Notes: a model not told the origin generated them from the sequence alone. A stretch of DNA of 64,000 nt from Candidatus Krumholzibacteriota bacterium (GCA_030609325.1 JAUWCL010000016.1:1-64000), one strand, 5' to 3'. Counted from the first letter of the stretch, positions 8,555-17,925 are shown. Numbers and translations are program-made.

Positions 8555-9325
8555 CTACACGACCCTGACGGGACCCTCTGCACGACCCTCTATGAACTGC
8601 CTGACGATCTCGTTGTCCGTTTCCCTTATCTCCTCCGGCGTGCCGGAATAAATGATCTTCCCTTCGTGAAGCATTGTTATACGGTCGCCCACCCTGTAGG
8701 CACTGTTGATGTCGTGCGTCACGACGACCGATGTGATGTCGAGCTCGTTCTGGAGATCCCTTATCATCGTGTTGATGACGTCGGCCATTATCGGGTCGAG
8801 CCCGGTGGTCGGCTCGTCGTAGAGGACCACCTGCGGCTCCATGACCACGGCCCTTGCCAGGCCCACTCTCTTCTTCATCCCGCCGCTCAGCGCTGCAGGG
8901 TAACTGTCGTAGACGTCGGTCAGGCCGACCAGCCTGAGCTTCTCCAGCACTATCTCCCTCGTCTCCTCTTCCGATTTGTGCCCGTGCTTTACCAGCGGGA
9001 GGCCGACGTTCTCGCCCACGGTCATCGAATCGAACAGGGCTGCACCCTGGAAAAGCATACCAAAATGCATTCTCATATCAAAAAGCTTTTGCCTGTTGAA
9101 CTTCGTGATGTCCTCGCCCTCAAACAGGATCGATCCGTGGTCGGGCCTGATCAGCCCGGTGATGTGCTTCAGCAGAACGCTTTTCCCGCACCCGCTCCGA
9201 CCGAGGATCACGAGCGATTCGCCCGAGTCGATATCGAGATCGGTACCGGTGAGCACCTCCTGCCGGTCGAACCGCTTGTAGAGGTCCCTGATGCTGATTA
9301 TCGATCCTTCGCAGCTCTCGTTCAA
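8555..9325 (-). CDS. mlaF: ABC transporter ATPase MlaF
   Basis: 256 residues. Walker A is GRSGCGKS, the signature is LSGGMKKR and Walker B is VVLYDEPTTGLDP, followed by the VTHD switch His. Position directly between mlaE and mlaD identifies it as the ATPase of the lipid transporter. It begins 22 bases after mlaE, and mlaD begins 34 bases after it. Confidence 0.95.
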   Translation of the reverse strand: MNESCEGSIISIRDLYKRFDRQEVLTGTDLDIDSGESLVILGRSGCGKSVLLKHITGLIRPDHGSILFEGEDITKFNRQKLFDMRMHFGMLFQGAALFDSMTVGENVGLPLVKHGHKSEEETREIVLEKLRLVGLTDVYDSYPAALSGGMKKRVGLARAVVMEPQVVLYDEPTTGLDPIMADVINTMIRDLQNELDITSVVVTHDINSAYRVGDRITMLHEGKIIYSGTPEEIRETDNEIVRQFIEGRAEGPVRVV

Positions 9326-9347
9326 AACCGCTCCGTTCCGCCCTCGA

Positions 9348-10136
9348 TCAATCGGGCGCGAATATCACATTGAAGATCAGGAAGGCGAGCAGGTAGTTGG
9401 CGACGAGGATCAGAAGGCACGATGAGACGACGGCCTTCATCGTCGATATGCCGACGCCCTCCGCCCCCCCCCTCGTCCTGAATCCGTTGTAGCACCCCAT
9501 GAGCGCTATGATGAATCCGAACACGAATGTCTTGAGAAGTCCGCCGACGACGTCCTGGTACCTGAAAAACATCGTCAGCCCGCTCTCGAAGGTGTTGAAG
9601 CTCACGCCGACGACTAGCTTGGCGACGATCATCCCGCCGATGATCGCCAGAAAGTCGGCGAACACTGTGAGTACGGGGAGCATCACCGTGGCGGCGGCGA
9701 GCCTCGGCAGGACGAGGTACTCGACCGGGTCGATCGCGATCATCTCCATCGCGTCGATCTGTTCGGTGACCTTCATCGTCCCGACCTCGGCGGCGATGGC
9801 CGCGCTGACACGCCCCCCGACGACGAGCGCGGTGAGCACCGGGCCGACTTCCAATGTGACCGACTTCCCGACGAACGCCCCGAGGAATCTCAGCGGGACG
9901 TATCCCTGGAACTGGTACGCCGACTGCACCGACGCGACCGCCCCGACGAATACCGAGGTGACCAGGACGAGGGGGATCGAGCCAATGCCGATCTTCTCCA
10001 TCTGGATGAGGGTTTTGCCGATATTCCTGAAGATCCTGGGAGCAAGCCGGATCACGCGCCACAGCAGGATGAATATGCCGCCGATCTCCCCGATGAACCC
10101 GAGGAAATACCTTCCGAGCATTGCAAAGATCTTCAA
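9348..10136 (-). CDS. mlaE: ABC transporter permease MlaE
   Basis: 262 residues with five to six hydrophobic segments and the MlaE family core EVGPVLTALVVGGRVSAAI followed by EVGTMKVTEQIDAM. It is the inner-membrane permease of the MCE lipid transport system, first of the three genes and 40 bases after dnaB. No periplasmic MlaC or outer-membrane partner is present in this window. Confidence 0.95.
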   Translation of the reverse strand: MKIFAMLGRYFLGFIGEIGGIFILLWRVIRLAPRIFRNIGKTLIQMEKIGIGSIPLVLVTSVFVGAVASVQSAYQFQGYVPLRFLGAFVGKSVTLEVGPVLTALVVGGRVSAAIAAEVGTMKVTEQIDAMEMIAIDPVEYLVLPRLAAATVMLPVLTVFADFLAIIGGMIVAKLVVGVSFNTFESGLTMFFRYQDVVGGLLKTFVFGFIIALMGCYNGFRTRGGAEGVGISTMKAVVSSCLLILVANYLLAFLIFNVIFAPD

Positions 10137-10176
10137 AGGGCGCCTCCGGTCAGGCAGTCCATGCTCCCGCCCGCAC

Positions 10177-11565
10177 TCAGAATACCCCGTCCGGCTCGGG
10201 GACGTGGGACGTATCGAGCGAGCGGAACCTCGTGTACTGTTTCTCGAACATCAGGTCTACGGTGCCTGTGGGACCGTTTCTCTGTTTGCCGATTATGAGC
10301 TCGGCTTTCCCTTCCTTTTCCGGATCGCCCGGGTCGTAGAACTCGGGCCGGTAGAGAAAGAGGACGAGGTCGGCGTCCTGCTCGATCGCGCCCGATTCCC
10401 TGAGATCGGAGAGCATCGGCCTCTTTTCCCCGCCGCGGGCCTCCACCGCCCTCGAGAGCTGGGACAGGGCGACGACCGGCACACCAAGCTCCTTGGCAAG
10501 CGCCTTCATCGTCCTCGAGATCAACGAGATCTCCTGCTGCCTGTTCTCGATCTTCCCGCTTGTCCGCGCGAGCTGCAGGTAGTCGACGACTATCAGCGAT
10601 ATGTCTCTCTCGACCTTCAGCCTTCTGGCCCTCGCCCTGATATCGAGCGTGGTGATCGCGGGCGTGTCGTCTATGAAGATCGGCGACTCTGAAAGGAGGC
10701 CGGCGGCGCTGGTGAGCCGCTCGATGTCCTTCGCCGAGGTGAATCCCCTTCTGACCTTCTGCGCGTCGACCTGCGCCTCCGAGCAAAGAAGCCTCTGCAC
10801 GAGAAGCTCCTTCGACATCTCGAGGCTGAAAATCGCCACGGGCTTCTTCTCGTCGAGGCCGACATGCTGGGCGATGTTGAGCGCGAAGCTCGTCTTTCCC
10901 ATCGAGGGACGGCCGGCGATGATCACCAGGTCGCCCGGATGGAACCCGGCCGTGAACTTGTCGAGGTCGATGAACCCGGTCGAGAGCCCGGTGATGCTCT
11001 CGCGCGATTCGTGGACGCGCTGTATCTCCTCGAACCTCTCCTTGAGGATGTCCTTGATATGGGCGAATCCCTGGCTGATCCTCGATTCCGAGACGCGGAA
11101 GATCTTCTGCTCGGCCTCGTCGAGGATCGAGCCGGCGTCCTTCTCCGCCCTGTAGCACTCGCGCGCGATATTGGACGAAGCGCTGATCAGTTGCCGGAGG
11201 ATGTACTTGTCGAGGACGATCTTCGCATAATGCTCGATGTTGGCCGCGCTCGGGACGCTGTCAACGAGCTCGGTGAGAAAGGCGATCCCGCCGGCCGACT
11301 CGAGATCGCCCGACTTGCGGAGCTCCTCCGAGAGAGTCATCACGTCGATCGGCTCGTGTTTCACGAAGAGGGCCACCATCGCCCTGTAGATCCTCGCGTG
11401 CGCCGGATGGTAGAAGGCCTCCGGCAGGACGACCTCGATTGCGCGCGTAGCCGCCTCCGGCTCGAGGAGTATCCCGCCGAGGACTGCCCTTTCCGCCTCG
11501 GTCGCCTGAGGAGGCAACTTCTCGATGAGGTCCGTGTCTGTCCTGAGATTCATGTCCCGAGCCAT
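10177..11565 (-). CDS. dnaB: Replicative DNA helicase
   Basis: 462 residues. The N-terminal DnaB domain (PPQATEAERAVLGGILLEPEA) is followed by a RecA-like helicase domain with Walker A AGRPSMGKTSFALN and the DnaB motif VDYLQL. The ring hexamer unwinds DNA at the fork. The length is normal and no intein is seen. It follows the uracil-DNA glycosylase by 30 bases. Confidence 0.97.
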   Translation of the reverse strand: MARDMNLRTDTDLIEKLPPQATEAERAVLGGILLEPEAATRAIEVVLPEAFYHPAHARIYRAMVALFVKHEPIDVMTLSEELRKSGDLESAGGIAFLTELVDSVPSAANIEHYAKIVLDKYILRQLISASSNIARECYRAEKDAGSILDEAEQKIFRVSESRISQGFAHIKDILKERFEEIQRVHESRESITGLSTGFIDLDKFTAGFHPGDLVIIAGRPSMGKTSFALNIAQHVGLDEKKPVAIFSLEMSKELLVQRLLCSEAQVDAQKVRRGFTSAKDIERLTSAAGLLSESPIFIDDTPAITTLDIRARARRLKVERDISLIVVDYLQLARTSGKIENRQQEISLISRTMKALAKELGVPVVALSQLSRAVEARGGEKRPMLSDLRESGAIEQDADLVLFLYRPEFYDPGDPEKEGKAELIIGKQRNGPTGTVDLMFEKQYTRFRSLDTSHVPEPDGVF

Positions 11566-11595
11566 ACGATCATCCTCCGCTTCCCGTATCGTACC

Positions 11596-12429
11596 CTATC
11601 TCTCCCTGCCCGCGCCCGTGAATTCGTCATGAAGCGCCTTGAGCATCTGCAGGTCCTCCCACGCGCCCTTCTTCCAGTTCGGATTCCTCAGCAGGGCCGC
11701 GGGATGGTAGGTCACCACGACGCGTATCCCGTTGTAATGATGTATACCCTCCCTCAGAACACGCAGGGTCACCCTCGTCCCGAGCAGGTTCTGGCCCGCC
11801 ACCCTTCCCAGAGCGCATATCAGCACGGGGTCTATCAGCTCGATCTGCCTCGCGAGATACTTCTCGCAGGCGGCGATTTCGTCTTCCTTCGGATCCATGT
11901 TGCCCGGCGGGCGGCACTTCAGGATGTTCGCTATGTAGACATCCTCCCGGGAGAAGCCGATCGCGGCAATCATCCTGTCGAGGAGCTTGCCGGCCCTGCC
12001 GACGAAAGGCAGACCCTGCAGGTCCTCGTTCCTGCCGGGCGCCTCTCCGATAAAGACGAGCCTCGCCGACGGGCTCCCGCCCCCGAAGACAGTGTTGGTC
12101 CTCGTCTCGTGAAGCCTGCACTTTGTGCAGCCGGCGACCATCTTCTCCAGGCCGGCAAGGTCGACATCGAGGACATCCGGCCCCTTTTCGCCGGCGGAGA
12201 AAAGGCCCCCCTGGGACGAAGGCCTTGTATCCCTCGTAAAGCCTTCCCTGGAAGGCCCGGCGGGCGAGGTTTTGACAACGATCTCCGCGGGTGAGGGCGC
12301 CGGCGCCTCTGCTTTCTCCACGACATACCGTGCGCCGGGGGCCATGTATACAACGCCTCCCGACAGCGAGCCCCGCCGCCTCAGATGCCTGATGATGTCT
12401 TCCCGCCGGGTATCGTGTTCCCCGCTCAT
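11596..12429 (-). CDS. udg: Uracil-DNA glycosylase, family 4 (iron-sulfur)
   Basis: 277 residues. The first ~90 are a low-complexity, probably disordered extension; the rest is a family 4 UDG that removes uracil from DNA. Fe-S ligands are Cys101, Cys104, Cys172 and Cys188. The catalytic motif is GEAPG at 128-132 and the second motif is TYHPAALLRN. Similar N-terminal extensions occur in bacterial members. The ATG overlaps the coaBC stop (ATGA), indicating coupling. Confidence 0.93.
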   Translation of the reverse strand: MSGEHDTRREDIIRHLRRRGSLSGGVVYMAPGARYVVEKAEAPAPSPAEIVVKTSPAGPSREGFTRDTRPSSQGGLFSAGEKGPDVLDVDLAGLEKMVAGCTKCRLHETRTNTVFGGGSPSARLVFIGEAPGRNEDLQGLPFVGRAGKLLDRMIAAIGFSREDVYIANILKCRPPGNMDPKEDEIAACEKYLARQIELIDPVLICALGRVAGQNLLGTRVTLRVLREGIHHYNGIRVVVTYHPAALLRNPNWKKGAWEDLQMLKALHDEFTGAGRER

Positions 12430-13670
12430 CCGACCGCTTTCTTCACACGTCTGTCATCAGCCAGTATATCGAGTATCGCCGACGCAGCCTCTGACTTGGT
12501 CACGAGACCGGTCTCGGCGATCTTCCTGTTTCCCCTGAATACCGTGATCCTGTTCGTATCGGTGCCAAAACCCGTCCCGTCGCCGATCATGTTCAGAACG
12601 ATGTAGTCGCACCCCTTCGCCGCTCCCTTCCTGCGTGCGGAGGCTTCTCCGTCACCACTCTCCAGCGCGAATCCGACGACGACCTGGCCGTCCTTCTTCC
12701 TGCCGGCCAGCCCGGCCAGGATGTCGGCTGTCGGCTCGAGATCGAGCGACATCCCGCCCGTGCCCCTTCTAATCTTTCCGCGCGCTTTCGAGGCAGGCGT
12801 AAAATCTGCGACGGCAGCCGCCATGATCAGCACGTCGCACTTCGGGAAGGCCTTCGTGACGGCCTTCTTCATCTCCGCGGAGCTGCCGATCCGCGTAACG
12901 GCGCTCACCGGCGGCTGCGGCACATCCACGGGCCCGTGGACAAGGGTTACCACCGCCCCGAGCTCCGCCGCGCGGCGGGCCAGCGCGAATCCCATCTTCC
13001 CGCTGGAGCGGTTCGATATATATCTGACAGGGTCTATCCCCTCTTCAGTCCGTCCTGCGGTTACGAGCACGCGGACGCCCTCGAGCGGACCGGTACCGAA
13101 GGACAACGCGAGCTCGGAGACTATACGTTCGGGCTCCGCCATCCGGCCGGCGCCTCTCGTGCCGCAGGCGAGGTCTCCTTCACCAGGATCGATGATACGC
13201 CTGCCGTCATCGGCCAGTATGTGGATGTTACGGCGAACGGCCGGGTTGTCCCACATCCCGTCGTTCATCGCGGGAGCGAGCCAGACGGGGCAGCGCGCGG
13301 CGCATACGACCGCCGAAGGCAGGTCGTCGGCGAGACCGCCCGCGATCTTCCCGATAAAATCAGCCGTGGCCGGCGCGATGACGACGGCGTCGGCCCAGAC
13401 GGCCAGATCGACATGCTCGACCGGCGCGTCGGAGCGCGAGGCGAACATGTTCATCGGAACCGGATTCCCGGAGAGGACTTCGAATGTAAGCGGAGTCACG
13501 AACCTGGTGGCCGCGTCTGTCATCAGCACCCTGACAACCGCGCCTGCCCGCACGAGCAGCCGGACGAGAAAAGCTGACTTGTAAGCGGAAATTCCTCCGG
13601 TGACTGCAAGAAGGATCTTTCTGCCTTCTAGGCCACCTTCCCCCTTACTCCTGCTCCTCCTGCTGCTCAT
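12426..13670 (-). CDS. coaBC: Bifunctional phosphopantothenoylcysteine decarboxylase / phosphopantothenate--cysteine ligase
   Basis: 414 residues, the normal size for CoaBC (Dfp), which carries out two steps of coenzyme A synthesis. The CoaC half starts with LLAVTGGISAYK and has the active-site His in VEHVDLA and PAMNDGMWDNP. The CoaB half has AGRTEEGIDPVRYISNRSSG. The start at 13670 lies inside the end of rpoZ (26-base overlap). No other ordinary start codon precedes the flavin-binding start. Confidence 0.96.
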   Translation of the reverse strand: MSSRRSRSKGEGGLEGRKILLAVTGGISAYKSAFLVRLLVRAGAVVRVLMTDAATRFVTPLTFEVLSGNPVPMNMFASRSDAPVEHVDLAVWADAVVIAPATADFIGKIAGGLADDLPSAVVCAARCPVWLAPAMNDGMWDNPAVRRNIHILADDGRRIIDPGEGDLACGTRGAGRMAEPERIVSELALSFGTGPLEGVRVLVTAGRTEEGIDPVRYISNRSSGKMGFALARRAAELGAVVTLVHGPVDVPQPPVSAVTRIGSSAEMKKAVTKAFPKCDVLIMAAAVADFTPASKARGKIRRGTGGMSLDLEPTADILAGLAGRKKDGQVVVGFALESGDGEASARRKGAAKGCDYIVLNMIGDGTGFGTDTNRITVFRGNRKIAETGLVTKSEAASAILDILADDRRVKKAVG

Positions 13671-13854
13671 ACTTATATTTCACTTTCCCGTCGATCGTGC
13701 GCTTGATCGCGATAGTGGTGGGTTTTTCCTCGATCTCCTCCCCGGAGAGCCGGATAAGCGCGTTTATCCTGCGCGCCTCTTTGGCGATCACCCTGATGGC
13801 TTCGTACCTGTTGTCTATATGTTCCAGGATCTTTTCCATTGCTTTGGTCTCCAT
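13645..13854 (-). CDS. rpoZ: RNA polymerase omega subunit
   Basis: 69 residues. The helix NRYEAIRVIAKEARRIN is the conserved core of omega, which helps assemble beta prime into RNA polymerase. The acidic Gln/Glu-rich end (YEQQEEQE) overlaps the coaBC start. Order yicC, gmk, rpoZ, coaBC is the usual bacterial arrangement and supports the call. Confidence 0.93.
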   Translation of the reverse strand: METKAMEKILEHIDNRYEAIRVIAKEARRINALIRLSGEEIEEKPTTIAIKRTIDGKVKYKYEQQEEQE

Positions 13855-14010
13855 CCGTTAACCTCTCTGCCTGACAGCGGCACATCCCCTCTCCGGAACA
13901 GAGACACGCCGCCGTGGACGCCTTATCGGCGCCCTCACGGATGCCTCTCCGGCCGGATTTTGCTAGAATACATATAACTAATACAAATCCGGCGATTTAT
14001 CAATACCTAA
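13855..14010 (-). other. Gene-free stretch upstream of rpoZ
   Basis: 156 bases between gmk and rpoZ. It has an AT-rich core around 13960-14005 that could hold an rpoZ promoter, but no pair of boxes with good spacing stands out. A modest hairpin with a 7-base stem (GGGCGCC/GGCGTCC, one G-T pair) lies near 13930-13950. No RNA gene is recognised. Confidence 0.4.
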
Positions 14011-14628
14011 TCACCTGGGAGCTGAAGGATCGTCCGCGCCGTTTTTCTTCGATTCGGCCGCGATGATACCCAGAACCTCGCCGACGCACCTGTCCAGGTC
14101 GTCGTTCACGACCCGGTAATCGTAGTCTTTTGCCGATCCGAGCTCTTTGCGGGCGTTTTCGAGCCGCTTGAGGATCACATCCTCTTCGTCCGTACCCCTG
14201 CCCCTCAACCTCTCCTCGAGGATCCCGTCGGACGGCGGGAGAAGAAATATCAACACCGCCCGGGGGCGGGCGGCCTTGATGCTCATGCCTCCCTGAACGT
14301 CTATCTCGAGGAGGACACTCTTTCCCCCGGCGATCGACCGGTCGATCTGCTCCGCCTCTGTACCGTAGAAGTTGCCGTGGACCTCCGCCCACTCGAGGAG
14401 CATGCCCGTATCGCGCCTGGCGATGAACTCCTCCGGCGACACGAAATGGTAGTCCTCGCCGTCGACATCGCCGGCCCTGGGCCTGCGGGTAGTCACCGAG
14501 ACCGACCTGACCAATCCGGGCGACTTTTCGAGCACCTGCGCGGCGACGGTCGACTTGCCGGCCCCCGAAGGGCCGGATATGACTACTATCAGGGGCTCTC
14601 CCGACGCCATTCCTTCCCGTCCCGTCAC
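14011..14628 (-). CDS. gmk: Guanylate kinase
   Basis: 205 residues that phosphorylate GMP to GDP. P-loop SGPSGAGKST near the N-terminus, then the GMP-binding signature region SVSVTTRRPRAGDVDGEDYHFV. The family N-terminus could also start at the ATG of MASGEPL, six codons in. The start overlaps the yicC stop as ATGA. Confidence 0.96.
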   Translation of the reverse strand: MTGREGMASGEPLIVVISGPSGAGKSTVAAQVLEKSPGLVRSVSVTTRRPRAGDVDGEDYHFVSPEEFIARRDTGMLLEWAEVHGNFYGTEAEQIDRSIAGGKSVLLEIDVQGGMSIKAARPRAVLIFLLPPSDGILEERLRGRGTDEEDVILKRLENARKELGSAKDYDYRVVNDDLDRCVGEVLGIIAAESKKNGADDPSAPR

Positions 14629-15500
14629 TCGAGGTTCTGGACCTGTTCCCTTATCTTCTCGACCTGCTCCTTGATCGCAAGGCAGTCTCTGATTATCCCG
14701 GGGTCGGCCGCCTTGTTCCCCATCGTCGTTGCTTCCCGGTGGATCTCCTGGAGCAGAAAGGTCAATTTCTTCGATATTTCGCCGCCCCTGTCGAGCGCCG
14801 CGCCGAACTCACCGAGGTGGCTGTTGAGCCTTACCAGCTCCTCCGCGAAATCGGTCTTCTCGGCGAGCACCGCCGCCTCGATGGCCCACCTGTCGTCCAG
14901 GATCTCGCTCTTGCCGACGAGGTTAGCCAGCCGTTTGCGCGCCCTCGCGAGTGTATCTTCCAGGGCCTTCGGGGTCCTCTTGTCAATCTTCGCCGCCGTC
15001 TTCGAGATGTCCCTCAGCCTCTTCTTCATGTCTGTCTGAAGCGTCTTCCCCTCCCTGTTCCTCATGGCGGCGCACCGGTCGACCGCGTTGACGAGGGCCT
15101 TCTTCAAGGCGGCCTTGAGCTTCACGGGAGATATAGTATCGATTTCCGGCCTGAACATGTCGGGCAGCAGAAGCAGGGTGCCTATCTCGAGGTTCCCCGG
15201 TATTCCTTCCTTTTTCGCGAAGGCGGTCAGCTCCCTGTAAGTCTTCCTCAGGAGGTTCCTGTTGACCGCCGAGGAGGTCGATTCGAATCCCTTGTCGAAG
15301 ACGACGTTCACGTAGACGTGGCCGCGCCTGACCCTGCGCCTGACGGCCTTCTCTATCTCCTTCTCGTATCCGTTCAGGGGCCGGGGAACCCTTATCGAGA
15401 AGTCTATGAACCTGTGATTGACCGTCCTTATCTCGACCGCGATCTTTCCGTCTCCGACCTGCGCGGAACCCTTTCCGTACCCGGTCATGCTGGTCACCAT
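14625..15500 (-). CDS. yicC: YicC family endoribonuclease
   Basis: 291 residues, the typical YicC length. It begins with the family hallmark MTGYGKG after a three-residue lead (MVTSMTGYG) and ends with the conserved KEQVEKIREQVQNLE helix. Members are hexameric RNases acting in RNA turnover. GGAAGGAG precedes the ATG. It heads the long minus-strand run, divergent from the NFACT gene. Confidence 0.94.
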   Translation of the reverse strand: MVTSMTGYGKGSAQVGDGKIAVEIRTVNHRFIDFSIRVPRPLNGYEKEIEKAVRRRVRRGHVYVNVVFDKGFESTSSAVNRNLLRKTYRELTAFAKKEGIPGNLEIGTLLLLPDMFRPEIDTISPVKLKAALKKALVNAVDRCAAMRNREGKTLQTDMKKRLRDISKTAAKIDKRTPKALEDTLARARKRLANLVGKSEILDDRWAIEAAVLAEKTDFAEELVRLNSHLGEFGAALDRGGEISKKLTFLLQEIHREATTMGNKAADPGIIRDCLAIKEQVEKIREQVQNLE

Positions 15501-15592
15501 CAGTAATTCTCCTTCCAGGTTGCGTCCGCTCCGGTCGTGATACTACAGTCATCCAGTCCCCATGTCCATAGATTCGACATCACCGGTTCGAT

Positions 15593-15621
15593 TTGACATA
15601 AGCCCCGCCGGTACTTATGAT
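15593..15621 (+). promoter_or_regulatory. Sigma-70-type promoter of the NFACT gene, -10 overlapping an in-frame ATG
   Basis: TTGACA at 15593-15598, a 17-base spacer, then TATGAT at 15616-15621. The -10 box contains the ATG at 15617, so that ATG cannot be in the transcript. Transcription should begin close to 15628, which places the next in-frame ATG (15629) at or near +1. Confidence 0.7.
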
Positions 15622-15628
15622 TCCACCT

Positions 15629-17290
15629 ATGAACGCAATGACCGCATACGCGCTTGCCCTGGAACTCGATCCCCTGCTGCGGGGAAGGGTCGTCGAGTCG
15701 GCCGCGAGGTTCGCCGGCGGGATGACGATCGTCTTTTCCGGCGAGGGGCGCCGTTTCCTCCACCTGGTGAACTCCGGGAGGGAATCGGAGATCATTCTCG
15801 ACGAAAACCGGCTGCTGCCCGAAGAGGTGTCACGGCCCCTTTTCGGTGACCTGACCGGCGCGGAGGTCGCATCGGTCGAGCCTCTCGGACTCGACCGCGT
15901 GATCCTCATCCGTTTCGGGGAGAAGGGGAGCTGGGGCGAGAGCAGCACTCTTACTCTCAGGACAGACCTCTCCCCCGTCTTCCGCAGCGCGGCCCTCTTC
16001 AGGGATGGGACCGGTCGCGCCCTCGAGACTTTCGGCGCTCCGGGATCCAGGCCGCCCGGCTCGCCGGACCAGCTCCCTCCGGAAAAGAGGTGGACCCTTC
16101 TCGATCTGCCGGCCGGGTGGAAGTTCGATCCTTCGACGGACGCTCCCGAAGATGCCGCCGACGTGACGGAGCAGCTGTCGACCCTGCTCGTCCGAACGGT
16201 GAGCGGAATCGACCCTGTACTCGCCAGGGCTCTCGCGACGGGCTTCGTATCCGACCCGGAAGGGCTTGCAGAGGCGCTCGCGGTTATCGGAGCCAGGCTG
16301 TCGTCGGGCGAATTCGAATGGAAGGTCTACGATTTCCCCGAGTCGGGCGACCACGGCATATGCGCTGTCTATCCCGTCGCGCTTCCGTACGACCCGAGGC
16401 CGGAAAGTCCCTCGGAGATCTTCGCCGCACTCGATACCAGGATCTCGGAGAAGGTCGTTCCCGCTTTTGCCGCGGGGCTGAGAAAAACCGCTTCCACGCA
16501 GAGGCGACGTGCGCTGAAGAAGGCGCGCCGCCTCTTCGCCAATGTCGGCGAGGACCTCGAGTCGGCCCGCCGCGCCGACGAGCTGCGGTACATGGGAAAC
16601 CTGCTCGTCACATGGCGGCACAGGCTCAGGACGGGAATGAAGGAAATTACCGTGATGGACTTCTCCGGCGAGGAAGAGCTCACAATACCGCTCGATCCCT
16701 CCCTCGACCCCGAGAGAAACATCCGCAAATATTTCCGCAGGGCGAAGAAGGGCGACAAGGGCCTCGCGATAATCATGGACAGAAAAGCGCGGATAAGAAG
16801 GGACGTCGTGGCGCTGGAGAAGAGCATCGCGGAGACAGATGCAATCGACGATCCGGCCGCGCTCGCCGCGATGATCGTCACCGACAGCGGCACGGGCACG
16901 GGCGGCGCCCGTGAGAAACAGAAGCCCCGCTTCAAGAGCTTCCGCGTCGACGACACCCATACGATACTCGTCGGACGCAGTGACAGGGAAAACGACGAGC
17001 TCACCCACCGCTACGCCACACCGGGCGACCTGTGGTTCCACGCCCAGGGGAGCCCCGGATCACACGTGATACTGAGGGGCGCCAACCGGTCGACGCCGTC
17101 GCGGATCATCGAGATGGCGGCCGAGACCGCCGCGTGGTTCAGCAAGGCAAGGGGCTCGGGAACGGTCCCCGTGATATGCGCCGAGAAGAGATACGTCCGG
17201 CGCCCGAGGGGCGCAAAGCCCGGAACTGCATCATGCCTCAGGTCGAAGACGCTCTTCGTCTCCCCCCGACTTCCGGAAAGCGGTCAATAA
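15629..17290 (+). CDS. rqcH: NFACT family ribosome quality control protein (RqcH-like)
   Basis: 553 residues from ATG 15629. NFACT-N domain at the N-terminus (HLVNSGRESEIILDEN), a central helical coiled-coil with LDPSLDPERNIRKYF, and a C-terminal NFACT-R domain with GDLWFHAQGSPGSHVIL. RqcH/NEMF proteins bind stalled 50S-peptidyl-tRNA and add Ala tails; whether this one does so is inference. An ATG at 15617 lies inside the promoter -10 and is disfavoured; ATG 15638 is an alternative. It is the only plus-strand gene between yicC and the CPBP protease, and is followed at once by a hairpin terminator. Confidence 0.9.
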   Translation: MNAMTAYALALELDPLLRGRVVESAARFAGGMTIVFSGEGRRFLHLVNSGRESEIILDENRLLPEEVSRPLFGDLTGAEVASVEPLGLDRVILIRFGEKGSWGESSTLTLRTDLSPVFRSAALFRDGTGRALETFGAPGSRPPGSPDQLPPEKRWTLLDLPAGWKFDPSTDAPEDAADVTEQLSTLLVRTVSGIDPVLARALATGFVSDPEGLAEALAVIGARLSSGEFEWKVYDFPESGDHGICAVYPVALPYDPRPESPSEIFAALDTRISEKVVPAFAAGLRKTASTQRRRALKKARRLFANVGEDLESARRADELRYMGNLLVTWRHRLRTGMKEITVMDFSGEEELTIPLDPSLDPERNIRKYFRRAKKGDKGLAIIMDRKARIRRDVVALEKSIAETDAIDDPAALAAMIVTDSGTGTGGAREKQKPRFKSFRVDDTHTILVGRSDRENDELTHRYATPGDLWFHAQGSPGSHVILRGANRSTPSRIIEMAAETAAWFSKARGSGTVPVICAEKRYVRRPRGAKPGTASCLRSKTLFVSPRLPESGQ

Positions 17291-17316
17291 AAAGGGAACC
17301 CTTTCGGGCTCCCTTT
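17291..17316 (+). terminator. Hairpin terminator after the NFACT gene
   Basis: Arms AAAGGGAACCC and GGGCTCCCTTT pair with one mismatch around a short TTTC loop, directly after the stop codon. The descending arm ends in TTTCTTC, a weak T-rich tail. The A-rich run before it would also give T's on the other strand. Confidence 0.75.
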
Positions 17317-17562
17317 CTTCTGCGCGACTGCGCCGTCACAGACGTACATGACCGCTTCAGCCACGTCTTCCTGTTACCACGGGATACATATGAAGGGCAA
17401 GCGCCGTACCACAACGGGGAAAACGGCTCGAAGCCGCGTCACTCCAACCTGTTGTCCCGATTACAAATCGAGGCCCGGTTGAAAAAGCTGCCGCTTCTCC
17501 CCTGCCGGGCCTCCCGAAGGCGAGTTAAATTTCTTGAAGGCGCGTAAAATTCTTTTTCTCGG
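17317..17562. other. Gene-free stretch after the NFACT terminator
   Basis: About 245 bases with no convincing gene on either strand. It contains an 8-base inverted repeat (AGGCCCGG at 17471-17478 and CCGGGCCT at 17505-17512) with a 26-base loop. This could serve as the terminator of the secreted-protein gene read on the minus strand, but it is not close to that stop. No tRNA fold was recognised. Confidence 0.4.
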
Positions 17563-17925
17563 CTATTTCTCGGCGTAGCCGGTCTCTGTACCGAGAATCC
17601 AGCTGTTCGTACCTCCCGCTTCGAGCCCTAGGGTCACCGCAGGGAACATCCCCCACTGGACGACTACCTCGCAGAAAGGCGTTACCCCGTCTGGTACGGG
17701 TTTGATGCTCAGAAAGTGATGCTCATCATCGATCCTCTGAAAGAACAGGTCACAGGATACCTGTGTCATAATCCTGTATACCATCCCGTCGAACCTGACC
17801 AGCGTGTACGTCGCCCCTGATGTCTTATCTGTGGGCAGGCCCAGGTCGTCTCCTGCCCGGGCGAATGGTGCGGCGAGAATCATCACGGCGACCAGCGCCA
17901 TAAGGATCTTTCTGCTGCCCCTCAT
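17563..17925 (-). CDS. Small secreted protein of unknown function
   Basis: 120 residues. A clear signal peptide (basic MRGSRK, hydrophobic ILMALVAVMILAAP, cleavage near FARA-GDD) is followed by a ~95-residue mature domain rich in beta-type sequence, with two Cys residues that could pair in the periplasm. I do not recognise a family. ATG 17925 has AGGAGGT five bases upstream; the TTG at 17928 just before it is less likely. It has its own promoter and is not coupled to ispG, so it looks like a single-gene unit. Confidence 0.7.
   Translation of the reverse strand: MRGSRKILMALVAVMILAAPFARAGDDLGLPTDKTSGATYTLVRFDGMVYRIMTQVSCDLFFQRIDDEHHFLSIKPVPDGVTPFCEVVVQWGMFPAVTLGLEAGGTNSWILGTETGYAEK

Noticed and set aside
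17471-17512. Inverted repeat with a long loop as an RNA gene
   Set aside because: Only 8-base arms with a 26-base loop, no conserved RNA pattern and no promoter beside it.
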